Origin: Deltaproteobacteria bacterium
GTDB lineage: Bacteria > Myxococcota > SpSt-1050 > JACRCP01
Direction of reading: 5' to 3'
NCBI GenBank assembly: GCA_016218965.1
Contig: JACRCP010000018.1
Location: forward strand, 1-37,023
Length of the DNA: 37,023 bases
The notes under the pieces are model-generated. The model was not told where the DNA came from. It saw only the letters and a program-made list of their open reading frames with translations, and searched no databases. The first letter of the stretch is position 1, and every line of letters starts with the position of its first letter. The position numbers were made by a program, and so were the translations under genes. Below are positions 14,894 to 24,200 of the stretch, in pieces.

Positions 14894-16993
14894 TCAATCC
14901 GGCTTTTTGCCGAGCGCTTCCTTGCGCGACAGCCTTATCTTGCCCTGCCGGTCGATGCCGAGCACCTTGACGACGATCTCGTCGCCTTCGCGGCAGACAT
15001 CGGTGACCCTGGCCACGCGTTTGTCCGAAAGCTCAGAGATATGGACAAGGCCGTCGGTGCCGGGGAATATCTCGACGAATGCGCCGAAGTCGGTGACCTT
15101 GACCACCGTCCCCTGGTATACTTTGCCGACCTCGGCCTCCTTGGTGATCTCTCGGACCATCTTGATCGCCGCGTCCGCCTGTGCGCCGTCAACGGCAGCG
15201 ATCTTCACGCTCCCGTCGTCCTCGATGTCTATGGCCGCCACCCCCGTCTTGGCGATGATCTCGCGGATCACCTTGCCGCCGGGGCCGATGACGTCCTTGA
15301 TCTTCTCGGGCCTTATCATGATCGTCGTGATGCGCGGCGCGTACGGCGAGATCTCGCCTCTGGACTCGGCGATGGTCTCGGCCATCTTTCCGATGATGTG
15401 GAGCCGGGCCTCGCGCGCCTGTTCCAGGGCCTGAAGCAGCGTGGACTTGTCCAGCCCCTTGACCTTGATATCCATCTGCACTGCGCAAATGCCGTCTTTG
15501 GTGCCCGCCACCTTGAAGTCCATGTCGCCCAGGTGGTCCTCGTCGCCCATGATGTCGGTCAAGACCGCAACCTTGTCGCCCTCCTTCATCAGGCCCATCG
15601 CAACCCCGGCGACCGGACCGACAATGGGCACGCCGGCGTCCATGAGCGAGAGGCTCCCGCCGCAGACCGATGCCATGGACGACGAGCCGTTTGACTCGAG
15701 TATCTCCGAGAGCACCCGGATGGTGTACGGAAACTTCTCGGCGTCGGGCATGACCTTCGAGAGCGCCCGTTCCGAAAGCGCCCCGTGTCCTATTTCCCGG
15801 CGGCTGGGCGACCTGAGCATCTTGACCTCGCCCACGGAATACGGCGGGAAGTTGTAGTGCAGCATGAAGCGCTTCGTGTGCTCGCCTGTCAGCATCTCAA
15901 CCCGCTGTTCGTCCTCTGAAGTGCCGAGCGTTGTGACCACCACGGCCTGGGTTTCGCCGCGGGTGAAAAGCGCCGACCCGTGCGTCCGTGGAAGCAGCCC
16001 CACCTCGCACGCGATCGGCCGCACGTCAGTCAAACGCCGGCCGTCAATGCGAACGCCCTTGTTGAGCACCATCCCGCGCACGGTCTCGCGCAGAACGGCC
16101 TCGAAGACCTTCTTGGCCTCGCCCGCCCGCTCCTCGGACTCGGGGTTCTCCTCCACGAGCTTGGCGACGAGTTCATCCTCAAGCGTCTTGAGCGCCGTGT
16201 TGCGCCCGACCTTGCCGGGTTGGGCAAGGCACTCGACTATTCGACCCCCGATGGACGCGCGCACCTTCTGTTCGAGCGCGGCGTCGACCGCCGGTTTGAC
16301 GAACACCTTCTTGGGCTTCCCCAACTCGGCGCGCAGTTCCTCTTGGATCGTGATGAGCGGTTGTGCCGCCTCATGCGCCGTGAAGAGCGCCTCGACGAGG
16401 ACGTCTTCGGGGACCATCCGGGCGCCGCCCTCGACCATGACGATTGCGTCGCGGCTCACGGTCACGAAAAGGTCGACGTCACTTTCCTCGGTCTCCTTGT
16501 ACGTCGGGTTGGCGATGAACCGGCCGCCTGAGCGGGCGATGCGCACGGCCGCCACCGGGCCTTCGAAACAGATGTCCGAAAGCGTCAGCGCCGCCGACGT
16601 TGCCGTGCACGCAAGCGAGTCGGGGTTGTTGTCGGGGTCGGCCGAGAGCACCGTCGCCACGACCTGCGTGTCGAAACGGTAACCCTTGGGGAAGAGAGGC
16701 CGAATCGACCTGTCGATGATCCGGCTCGAGAGGACCTCCTTCTCGGTCGGTCTCCCCTCGCGTTTGAAAAAACCGCCGGGGATCCTCCCGGCGGCCGAAG
16801 TCTTCTCGATATAGTCCACGGTGAGCGGCAGGAAGTCGCGCCCGAAGAGCACCTCCTTGCCGCCGGTGCACGCGGCGAGCACGATCGTCTCACCGCACCG
16901 TATCCAGGCCGATCCGTGCGCCTGCTTGGCGACCTTTCCCACCTCGATCGTGATTTCCCTGTCTCCCACCTTCGCTGTCTTGACAACGTGCAT
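14894..16993 (-). CDS. pnp: Polyribonucleotide nucleotidyltransferase (PNPase)
   Basis: 699 aa, the expected size. It degrades RNA 3' to 5' by phosphorolysis and acts as a homotrimer. Domains: two RNase-PH domains (N-terminal from residue 1 and about 325-545) separated by an alpha domain, a KH domain ([20 protein letters not shown], about 565-605), and an S1 domain ([18 protein letters not shown], about 630-690). The start ATG 16993 has AAAGGAG at complement 17003-17009; longer N-termini lack conservation. It lies directly downstream of rpsO in the same direction, the classic rpsO-pnp pair. A large stem-loop lies between them. Confidence 0.97.
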   Translation of the reverse strand: MHVVKTAKVGDREITIEVGKVAKQAHGSAWIRCGETIVLAACTGGKEVLFGRDFLPLTVDYIEKTSAAGRIPGGFFKREGRPTEKEVLSSRIIDRSIRPLFPKGYRFDTQVVATVLSADPDNNPDSLACTATSAALTLSDICFEGPVAAVRIARSGGRFIANPTYKETEESDVDLFVTVSRDAIVMVEGGARMVPEDVLVEALFTAHEAAQPLITIQEELRAELGKPKKVFVKPAVDAALEQKVRASIGGRIVECLAQPGKVGRNTALKTLEDELVAKLVEENPESEERAGEAKKVFEAVLRETVRGMVLNKGVRIDGRRLTDVRPIACEVGLLPRTHGSALFTRGETQAVVVTTLGTSEDEQRVEMLTGEHTKRFMLHYNFPPYSVGEVKMLRSPSRREIGHGALSERALSKVMPDAEKFPYTIRVLSEILESNGSSSMASVCGGSLSLMDAGVPIVGPVAGVAMGLMKEGDKVAVLTDIMGDEDHLGDMDFKVAGTKDGICAVQMDIKVKGLDKSTLLQALEQAREARLHIIGKMAETIAESRGEISPYAPRITTIMIRPEKIKDVIGPGGKVIREIIAKTGVAAIDIEDDGSVKIAAVDGAQADAAIKMVREITKEAEVGKVYQGTVVKVTDFGAFVEIFPGTDGLVHISELSDKRVARVTDVCREGDEIVVKVLGIDRQGKIRLSRKEALGKKPD

Positions 16994-17094
16994 ATACCTG
17001 CGCTCCTTTGAGTGCGGGAGTGTGCGCCAAAGGCGCAACGTCCCCGCGGGTTTGGCGGCCCCGGTTTCGAAGCTGGTTCCCCGGGAGGCGTCGT

Positions 17095-17147
17095 TTTAGT
17101 CTGGGAATTCGCCCCTCCCGCAAGAAGGGGCGGATTCGAAGACTAAA
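17095..17147 (-). promoter_or_regulatory. Large stem-loop in the rpsO-pnp intergenic region
   Basis: An outer 8-bp stem pairs 17095-17102 with 17140-17147 (TTTAGTCT/AGACTAAA) and an inner GC stem pairs 17111-17116 with 17126-17131 (GCCCCT/AGGGGC). It lies in the transcribed leader of pnp. In E. coli a hairpin at this place is cut by RNase III and allows PNPase to control its own mRNA. The same role here is inference. Confidence 0.7.
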
Positions 17148-17168
17148 CCCCGGCCGTACCGGACAATC

Positions 17169-17438
17169 TCACTTCCTGATGCCGAGCTGCTTGATGACGT
17201 TCTTGTACGATTCGAAGTTCTTGGTCTTGAGGTAGTCTAAAAGCCTCCTTCTCTGGCTGACGAGCTTGAGCAGGCCGCGGCGCGAGTGGTGGTCTTTCAC
17301 GTGGATCTTGAAGTGGTCCGTGAGGTAACTTATCCGTTCGGTGAGAAGCGCAATCTGGACCTCGGGCGAGCCCGTGTCCTTGTCGTGAATGCGGAACTTG
17401 TTGATGAGCGCTTCCTTTTTTATCGGATCGAGAGACAT
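17169..17438 (-). CDS. rpsO: 30S ribosomal protein S15
   Basis: 89 aa, exactly the usual S15 length, starting [15 protein letters not shown]. Conserved features include [15 protein letters not shown], [25 protein letters not shown] and the C-terminal [15 protein letters not shown] 17438 is preceded by GGAGGAACG; a longer upstream reading would add a non-S15 extension. S15 binds 16S rRNA early in small-subunit assembly, and in some bacteria it represses its own mRNA. The gene is followed by the pnp leader hairpin and pnp. Confidence 0.97.
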   Translation of the reverse strand: MSLDPIKKEALINKFRIHDKDTGSPEVQIALLTERISYLTDHFKIHVKDHHSRRGLLKLVSQRRRLLDYLKTKNFESYKNVIKQLGIRK

Positions 17439-17505
17439 CTCACGTTCCTCCGCCGTGCCGCTGGTCAACATCACAAACCGTTTTCACTCCTCCAAAAACG
17501 GGGTC

Positions 17506-17534
17506 ATCATATCGGGGGGCCCGGGGTTTGTCAA
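17506..17534 (-). promoter_or_regulatory. Strong sigma70-type promoter for rpsO-pnp
   Basis: Read on the minus strand: TTGACA (complement of 17529-17534), exactly 17 bases, then TATGAT (complement of 17506-17511). The boxes match the consensus at 6/6 and 5/6. About 67 bases separate it from the rpsO ATG. Confidence 0.85.
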
Positions 17535-17627
17535 ATACGATCGATACCCTAGCCGCAGGCGCTCCGCGGCATGTGGATTCGAACGCGTTGAGGGGGTTTG
17601 GCAGCCGGGAATGGCTCATGGCTGCGT

Positions 17628-17656
17628 TTGCAGGTCCGTTGCCCTTGCGCTAAACT
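17628..17656 (+). promoter_or_regulatory. Possible promoter for the 392-aa lipoprotein gene
   Basis: TTGCAG (17628-17633), a 17-base spacer and TAAACT (17651-17656). Both boxes are weak matches. The start codon follows about 117 bases later. Divergent from the rpsO promoter. Confidence 0.35.
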
Positions 17657-17772
17657 TGTCTCGAACGGCTGACAGGCCGGCCGGGGGCGCGCAGGGAGGG
17701 GCCGGTAGGGAACAAACGCCATGGAAGTTCCCCTCGACTGCGCATCCGGGCGATTCGGCAGCGGAGGGCAAA

Positions 17773-18951
17773 ATGAACCGGAAGCACGGAGTCAGGACCA
17801 TCGCACTGGTCGCAGCGCTCCGTCTGCTCGCGGCCTGTGGCGGGAGGGATGTGGAGCTTCGTGAGCCTGGATTGATCGACGGCGACGTAATCAAACCCGA
17901 CGGTGACGGCCCCGCGGGGGCTCCGCTGGTCCCCTGTATCGGGGACGAGAACGATATCATCCAAACTGAAGACTACGGTTGCGGCTACTGCGGGGCGGAC
18001 GGGTTTTACGCGGTCGTGTGCCGAAACGGCTATCTCGGGTGCGCAGGTTACGCCCGCCCCGACGCCTACATCGTGGACATGGCCGATTGGTCTCACATGA
18101 CGGGGCAATGCGCCTCGATCGCAGTCTATTTTTTGCCGGGCTTCATGCTCACCGACCCGTGGATTCTGGAAACCTACCGGAAACCAACGTCAAGGATCCG
18201 ACTGTGGGCACACTCGATGGTCGCGAAGTCTAACTTCGAGTGGATGAACGCGGATCGTGCGGCCGGCGAGGCGGCAATCCGTGCCCTTGTCAAAGTGCAG
18301 GACATGACGGCAGGGAAGGAAGTCGTGTATGACATCGGTGATCCCAAACCTGGGTATGACGGGAGTTTGAGCGAGATCCATCTCAACCCGGCAGCCGGCT
18401 TTGAGGGAAACCGTTGGTACCGGGTCACTCTTCTCCCTGGCGATTCCCAGGTCTTCATGGATCTTCATGTATTCGGCAGCAGAAGCCCGTTGAAGTGGTT
18501 GGACGCGCCGGAAACGACCGACTTCTACACGTACAGCAGGCCGATGATAAGGGACATGCGCGTTCGGCGCGACGAGACGGGGAACCGGACCGTGGAGTTC
18601 AACCTCACCGAGCCGTTGTCCTGGAGCGATGTCGGCATCGACTCCCGTCCCGTGGCCGTGCTCGATGGTGTCGAGCTGAAAGGTTGCCTTCATCCGCTGT
18701 GTTACCCGGCGGGCATTCCCGACCAATTCGAGTCGATGTGGGCGGAACTGCCGTCCGAGGGGAGCTTCCACATGATCGAATTGCGCATGCCAGGGAACGC
18801 GAGAAGCATCAACGGCGGCGCGCTCAAGGACGGAGCTGCGGAAAACCCGCACGCCACGGTCTCGGGTGAGTGGGTGGTGTATTCGTTCAACGCGGAAGAA
18901 ATGGTGCGAGACCCCGATAGTGACAAGACTTGGTACTACTCGGGGGAGTGA
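17773..18951 (+). CDS. Predicted lipoprotein, unknown function
   Basis: 392 aa. ATG 17773 with GGAGGG 4 bases upstream. Signal peptide with lipobox LLAACGG (Cys about 22). An early Cys cluster (CIGDEN...CGYCGADGFYAVVCRNGYLGC) suggests disulfides, and the rest looks beta-rich with no recognised domain. Codon use and GC resemble the neighbours less strongly than the core genes do. It ends 20 bases before the convergent barrel-ankyrin gene. Confidence 0.75.
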   Translation: MNRKHGVRTIALVAALRLLAACGGRDVELREPGLIDGDVIKPDGDGPAGAPLVPCIGDENDIIQTEDYGCGYCGADGFYAVVCRNGYLGCAGYARPDAYIVDMADWSHMTGQCASIAVYFLPGFMLTDPWILETYRKPTSRIRLWAHSMVAKSNFEWMNADRAAGEAAIRALVKVQDMTAGKEVVYDIGDPKPGYDGSLSEIHLNPAAGFEGNRWYRVTLLPGDSQVFMDLHVFGSRSPLKWLDAPETTDFYTYSRPMIRDMRVRRDETGNRTVEFNLTEPLSWSDVGIDSRPVAVLDGVELKGCLHPLCYPAGIPDQFESMWAELPSEGSFHMIELRMPGNARSINGGALKDGAAENPHATVSGEWVVYSFNAEEMVRDPDSDKTWYYSGE

Positions 18952-18971
18952 ATCAAATGCCCCGTGTGCTC

Positions 18972-20261
18972 TCACTGCTTTCCCGGTTTTTTCCTCAGGA
19001 GCTTCACGATCCCGGCGTGGCCTTTGGCCTTGGCGTAGTCGGCGGCGGTCTTGCCTGACTTGTCTTTGAGTTTGGGGTCGGCGCCGTTTGAGAGCAGGAA
19101 CTTCACGACCTCGGCGTGGCCTCCTTCGGCGGCAGCCATCAGCGGCGTGAACGAGAGCGGACCCTTGAAGTTCACGTCGGCGCCGTTGTCCTTCAAAAAC
19201 TTCACGATCTCCAGCGAGCCGCGGGCCGCCGCGACGACCATGGGCGACGCATCGACCTCGCCGCCGGCGGGCGCCGCAATCGGAAGAACGATCCGGGTCT
19301 CTCCGCCCATCGCCACCAGGAACTTGACCGCCGAAAGCTGGCCGCCTTCGACCGCGGCCCAGAGCGGGGTCATGCCTTTTGCCCCCGCCGCGTTGACGTC
19401 GGCGCCGGCCTTGACGGCGGCCCGGAGTTTTTCGACGTCGCCCGCGCGCGCGTGCTCGATCATCGTGTCGGGGTCCGTCTTGACCGCGGGGGGCGGTGGT
19501 GGAGAAGGTTCCGCCGGCGCCGGTGCGGGGACGGCGTACGCGGGCGGCGGGAAAGCGGGCGGCGGCGCCTCGCGCGCGGCCGCGGCGGGCTCGGACTTCG
19601 GCGGGACGAAGTGGAACGTCGCGACCGCCATCGGGACTATGATGGTCGTCGAGGGCCGGCTCTTGAGCGTGTAGTCGATTCCCTCGTCCCAATCGTAGAG
19701 CAGCGTGTCGTAAAGCGGGAAGTAGAAGTTTACCAGGGCGCCGGCCGAAAACCACCTGACAAAGTAGTAGTCGCAGCCAAGACCGGTCTGGAGGGCCAGG
19801 CCGCGGAACCCCTTGCTCTGGCGTTCGGGCTTCCCGTATTCGTACGCCTGATACCCGGCAAACGAGTACCCCAGCCCGAAGTAGGCGTAAGGATCCACTT
19901 CGTAGTCCTTGATGAAATGCTCCATCGGGTGGTACCGGGCCAGGCCGGTGACCAGGCCCGCCCCGTTTCGCTTTGACTTCTCGCCCACGTTGCTCCCGAA
20001 GGCCGAAAGATCGAACTCCGCCGAGGCGTAGCCCAGGATGTTGTATCCGAAGCGCAGGAGCATCCCGAAGCTCGAGTCGATGCCGTCGGTCCCGAACTGG
20101 CCGATATCCACAAGACCCGTGTTGTTGACGAGATCGATCCGCTGGCCGTCCACCGAGGCCCCGCCCATTCCGATACCGATGTAGAAACCCTCTTTTGCAT
20201 CGGCTCTCAAGGAGGGAACCAGGGCCGCCAGCACGAGTAGCGCGGCTGCTTTCGTCTTCAT
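18972..20261 (-). CDS. Outer-membrane-type barrel fused to ankyrin repeats
   Basis: 429 aa. ATG 20261 with AGGTGGAG upstream and a signal peptide ending LRADA. About residues 20-220 look like a small outer-membrane beta-barrel (EGFYIGIGMGGASVDG, YAYFGLGYSFAGYQAY, IVPMAVATFHF). Residues about 225-265 are a Pro/Ala linker, and about 270-429 are ankyrin repeats (GDVEKLRAAVKAGADVNAAG, TPLMAAAEGGHAEVVKFLLSNGADP). The order implies a membrane anchor with a periplasmic or surface ankyrin arm. It is divergent from the FecR gene; the shared 122-bp gap contains a T-rich stretch and a TAGAAT box. Confidence 0.85.
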   Translation of the reverse strand: MKTKAAALLVLAALVPSLRADAKEGFYIGIGMGGASVDGQRIDLVNNTGLVDIGQFGTDGIDSSFGMLLRFGYNILGYASAEFDLSAFGSNVGEKSKRNGAGLVTGLARYHPMEHFIKDYEVDPYAYFGLGYSFAGYQAYEYGKPERQSKGFRGLALQTGLGCDYYFVRWFSAGALVNFYFPLYDTLLYDWDEGIDYTLKSRPSTTIIVPMAVATFHFVPPKSEPAAAAREAPPPAFPPPAYAVPAPAPAEPSPPPPPAVKTDPDTMIEHARAGDVEKLRAAVKAGADVNAAGAKGMTPLWAAVEGGQLSAVKFLVAMGGETRIVLPIAAPAGGEVDASPMVVAAARGSLEIVKFLKDNGADVNFKGPLSFTPLMAAAEGGHAEVVKFLLSNGADPKLKDKSGKTAADYAKAKGHAGIVKLLRKKPGKQ

Positions 20262-20383
20262 GGGCTCCACCTCACGTTTGACCAAATCGTGCGTCCATAT
20301 ATATCGTCTTTGAACCCCGATTGAAATAGCTCTTTTTTTGTTTTTCGGCTAGAATCCCAACTTGGTTTTACGGAGGTGACGGC

Positions 20384-21274
20384 ATGAGAATGCTCCCGAT
20401 ATTGGTGATGGTCGTGGCAAGCCTGTCCGCCGTGTCCGGATGGGCGTCGCCGGTCGAGGTCGGAAAGGCGGCGGCTGTCGCCGGGAAGGTCGAGGTGCGC
20501 CTTCCGGGCGAGAAAGAGTGGACCGTCCTCCGAACCGCCGATTCCGTCTTTCAGGGTTCCACGGTCAAAACCGGGAAGGAGTCGCGAGCCCGCTTCCTGA
20601 TGACCGACAAGAGCGTCCTCATGGTCGACGAACAAAGCGAGTTCGAAATCAACGACTACTCGTTGACGGCCGAAAGACAGTCTTCGCTTCTCACCATGTT
20701 CAAGGGCAAGATGATCGCCGTCGTCACCAAGGCCCTCACGGCCGGGAAATCCAGGTACGAGATCCGCACGCCGACGGCCGTAGCCGGCGTCCGGGGCACG
20801 TACCTCGGACTGGAGGTGGCGGAGGCCGAGGGGAGGACCGAGCTTTGGGTTCTTTCGGGGAAGGTCAACCTGAAGAACCTCCTTGAAAGGCAGGGCGACG
20901 GGATGGACGTGGCCGCCGGCTATATGACCAGCGTGATGCCGGGGGTCGCGCCGGTCCCGGCTGTCCCGATCGACCCCGAAAAAATGGAAAAAATCCGCGG
21001 CTTCATCACCAACATGCGCCGCCCGTTCTTTGCGGGCATCCAAGCCGCCCCGGACATCAACGGCGCAGTCGCTGACGCGCTTCTCCGGCCGAACATACAG
21101 GCGGACGCGCGCGACGCGGACAGAGGGCCGGTAGTGAGCACCGGAGCGGCGGGCGCGGTGCTGCCGCCGGTGCGGTACGAAAAGTCGCTTCGGGCCGAGG
21201 ACGTCCGGGTGCTGATTCACATCACGATGCCTGGCGCCGACCCCGCCGAAACCGCGCGCGTGCTCGGCAAGTGA
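20384..21274 (+). CDS. FecR-domain secreted protein
   Basis: 296 aa with a signal peptide (MRMLPILVMVVASLSAVSGWA). FecR-like core about residues 25-165: GKVEVRLPGEKEWTVL, VKTGKESRARFLMTDKSVLMV, FEINDYS, TAVAGVRGTYL. The C-terminal part is not recognised. GGAGGTG precedes the ATG. Stand-alone secreted FecR proteins often accompany surface or barrel proteins. This one has the 2050-aa lipoprotein gene starting 15 bases after its stop, implying an operon. Confidence 0.85.
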   Translation: MRMLPILVMVVASLSAVSGWASPVEVGKAAAVAGKVEVRLPGEKEWTVLRTADSVFQGSTVKTGKESRARFLMTDKSVLMVDEQSEFEINDYSLTAERQSSLLTMFKGKMIAVVTKALTAGKSRYEIRTPTAVAGVRGTYLGLEVAEAEGRTELWVLSGKVNLKNLLERQGDGMDVAAGYMTSVMPGVAPVPAVPIDPEKMEKIRGFITNMRRPFFAGIQAAPDINGAVADALLRPNIQADARDADRGPVVSTGAAGAVLPPVRYEKSLRAEDVRVLIHITMPGADPAETARVLGK

Positions 21275-21288
21275 CCGGGAGGACCGAG

Positions 21289-24200
21289 ATGAACAAGCTA
21301 CTCATAGTGACATTGGGTGCCGTCGCGATCCTCGTCGGATGCTCATCCGGGGATCAGTCGGTGGTCGTGGTGGACCTGTCTCAGGTTTCGGCGGCGATTG
21401 CTTCGGGCGGCGTCTTCGGCCCCGGCGAGGGCGGCTCAATCGAAGTGACCGTCAAGGCGCCCGGAAAGGGCTTCGTGGCCGGCAAGACCTACCCCCTCGG
21501 GACGCAGTTCGCCGAGCTTGACACCCCCGCGGGGACCGGGATGGCCGTCGGGGCCACGGTCAGCGAGTCGGACGCCTTCGGCGAGACCGTGTACTACTCG
21601 GGGTCGACCGTCGCCGACCTGCTGCCGGGCGCCCGAAACGCCGTCGAACTCGCGCTCGTCCCGGCCGTCGCGGTCGAACCGCGAGCCGCGTCGGTCAAAC
21701 TCGGCCAGAGCGCCGTCTTTTCCGCCGCGGCCGCCGCCCTGCCCGACGAAGGCCTCGTGTGGCAGGTCAACGGCGTGCTCGGCGGCGACGCGTCGGTCGG
21801 CGTCGTCACGCAGACCAACCCTGCAACCTACTATGCGCCAAACACGGCGCCCGCCGCGCCGGTCGTGGTGAGTGCAAGCTTCGCCGTGGACACGACCACT
21901 TTTGTCGGCGGCGCCTTCGTCACGCTCACAGACAACGACCTGTTGCCCGCAATTTCGGACTTCTCGCCCGCCTCGGGGCCTCCGGGAACGCTCGTGAGCA
22001 TCACGGGCGCCAACTTCGGGACCGACGGCAACGTGCTCTTCGGCGGCGTCACCGCCGACTCGATCCCGTCGTGGACCGACAGGGCCATTTCGGCAGTCGT
22101 GCCGGTCGGCGCTTCCACCGGCCCGATCACGGTGCGCACCTCGGAAGGCACCGCCGAAAGCGCCGCGAACTTCACGGTCACCTACCCCACCCCGGTCATC
22201 AGCGGGTTCTCGCCTGCGAGCGGTGCTCCCGGCACGGCCGTGACAGTGACGGGGAAGTGGTTCGGCGCTCTCCAGGGCACGTCGGGGATCTCCTTCGGCG
22301 GCGTCAAGGCCGAAACGGTCTACGTCTGGTCCGAAACCGAGTTGAGGGCGGCGGTGCCCGAAGGGGCCGTGTCGGGGAAGATCTCGGTAAAAACCGAGTG
22401 GGGAACCGCCGAATCGCAGACCTCGTTCGCCGTACTCCTGCCGGCCCCGGTCATCAGCGGGTTTTCGCCGGCGGCGGGGCTTCCGGGCGATGAGGTGACG
22501 GTCACCGGGCGGGATTTCGGCGGAGGGGACGCGAGCTCCGCGGGATTCGGCGGCGCCGGAGGTCCGGTTGCGGCCTCGGCAACCGCATGGGCGGACACCG
22601 AGATCAAGCTCGTCGTGCCCGATGCCGCCGTTTCGGGCCCGCTGTGGGTCACGACCCCCGGAGGGACGGCCGAATCCGCAGACGCTTTCACGGTCAAGGC
22701 GCCCGCGCCCGTCATTTCGGGCCTCACGCCGGCCCTGACGTCCGACAACACCCCGGGGTTTTCGCTCACGGTCACCGGAAGGTGGTTCGTCGCGGGGTCG
22801 GTGGTCGAGTTTGGCGGCAACCGGGCCGAAACAACGTTCAAGAGCGACAAGGACCTCGCCGCCACGATAACGGATGATATGGTCGGGATTCCGGGTGACG
22901 TGGCGGTCACCGTCACAAATCCGGACGGCGAGGCCTCGGCAGTGCACACGTTCCGGGTCTACGCGGGGTCCGCCCTTTCCTTCTCGTCCGTAACGACCGG
23001 AGCACCGGCGGTTTCCAGCGGGCAGGCGGCGGTGCCTGTCGTCGCGAAGGTCAAAAATGACGGCGAGGCCCCGGCGAAGATCAACTCGCTTTCGCTGGCG
23101 CTTTCGGGCCAGTCGGGCCAGGACGTGGCAGGTGATTTCACCGTTTCGCCCCAGTTTAGGACCCCCGAGTTCCTCGCGGGCGGTTCCGAGAAGTCGTTTG
23201 CGTTCACGCTCGGCTACTCGTCGGCCCCGGCATATTCCGGGGCGGTCACGTTAACGCCGGTGATTTCGGCCACCGACGGTTACAGCGGCGTGGCCCTCTC
23301 GCCCGCCGCGGCGCAGGCGACGTTTGCGGCACAGAAGGCCGCAGCGGTGGCCGTTCGCCAGATTGCGGTCGAAGGGTCCGGCAAGGCGACCTTGGGACAG
23401 ACAAAGAAGGTGACCGTCACGTTCGAAAACACCGGAGAGGCCGGGGCCTCGATCACGGCCGCGGCGCTCGTTTTTGCGGACGCCGGCGGAAAGAACCTCG
23501 GCGCCGACTTCAGCGCGACGACCGGCACTCTTTTCCCGGCCGACCTTTCAGGCGGCGCTTCGTTGCCCGTCGAGTTCGCAGTCCAGACGAACGTCGCCGG
23601 CCAGCCGGGCGCGGTGACCATAGACGTCGCCGCCGCCGCGATCGACGCAAACACCCGGGCCGTGATCCAGGTGGCGCCGCCGGCGACCAAGGGGTCACTC
23701 ACGACCCAGACGCCGCCCGCGCTGTCGTTTTCGGGTTTTTCGCTCTCGAAATCGGTCGTCAACATGGGCCAGACGGGGCTTTCGCTTTCGGCGACGGTGC
23801 ACAACGCCGGTGAGGCGGATGCGGCGATCGTGTCCGTCGAGCCGGAGTTCAAGGACGCCGGAAGCGTCGACGTCACGGCGGACTACGTCATAACGCCAAC
23901 CGACCTCTACCCGGTGACAGTGCCCGGAGGCGCCGACGCCGTGCTCGGTTTCCAAGTTTCGGTCAAACCGGGCGCGGCCAAGGGCGTCGTGACCGCCGGA
24001 GTCAAGAAGGCCGCCGCGACCGATGCAAACACGGGCAGTTCGGCGACCGTGTCGGGCACCCCTGCCGCACAATGGACCGTGCAGTCCCCGGCGTCGCTCA
24101 ACATCCTCAATGTCACGTCGTCACAGGGCATCGTGCACGTGCTCGACAGCGGGCTGTCGCTTGCCGTCACCGTCGAAAACACCGGCGACTCGTCCGCGAA

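Noticed and set aside
18190..19755. Minus-strand open frame of 521 codons overlapping the lipoprotein and barrel-ankyrin genes
   Set aside because: It lies out of frame with the well-supported ankyrin gene and has a biased composition typical of a shadow frame.
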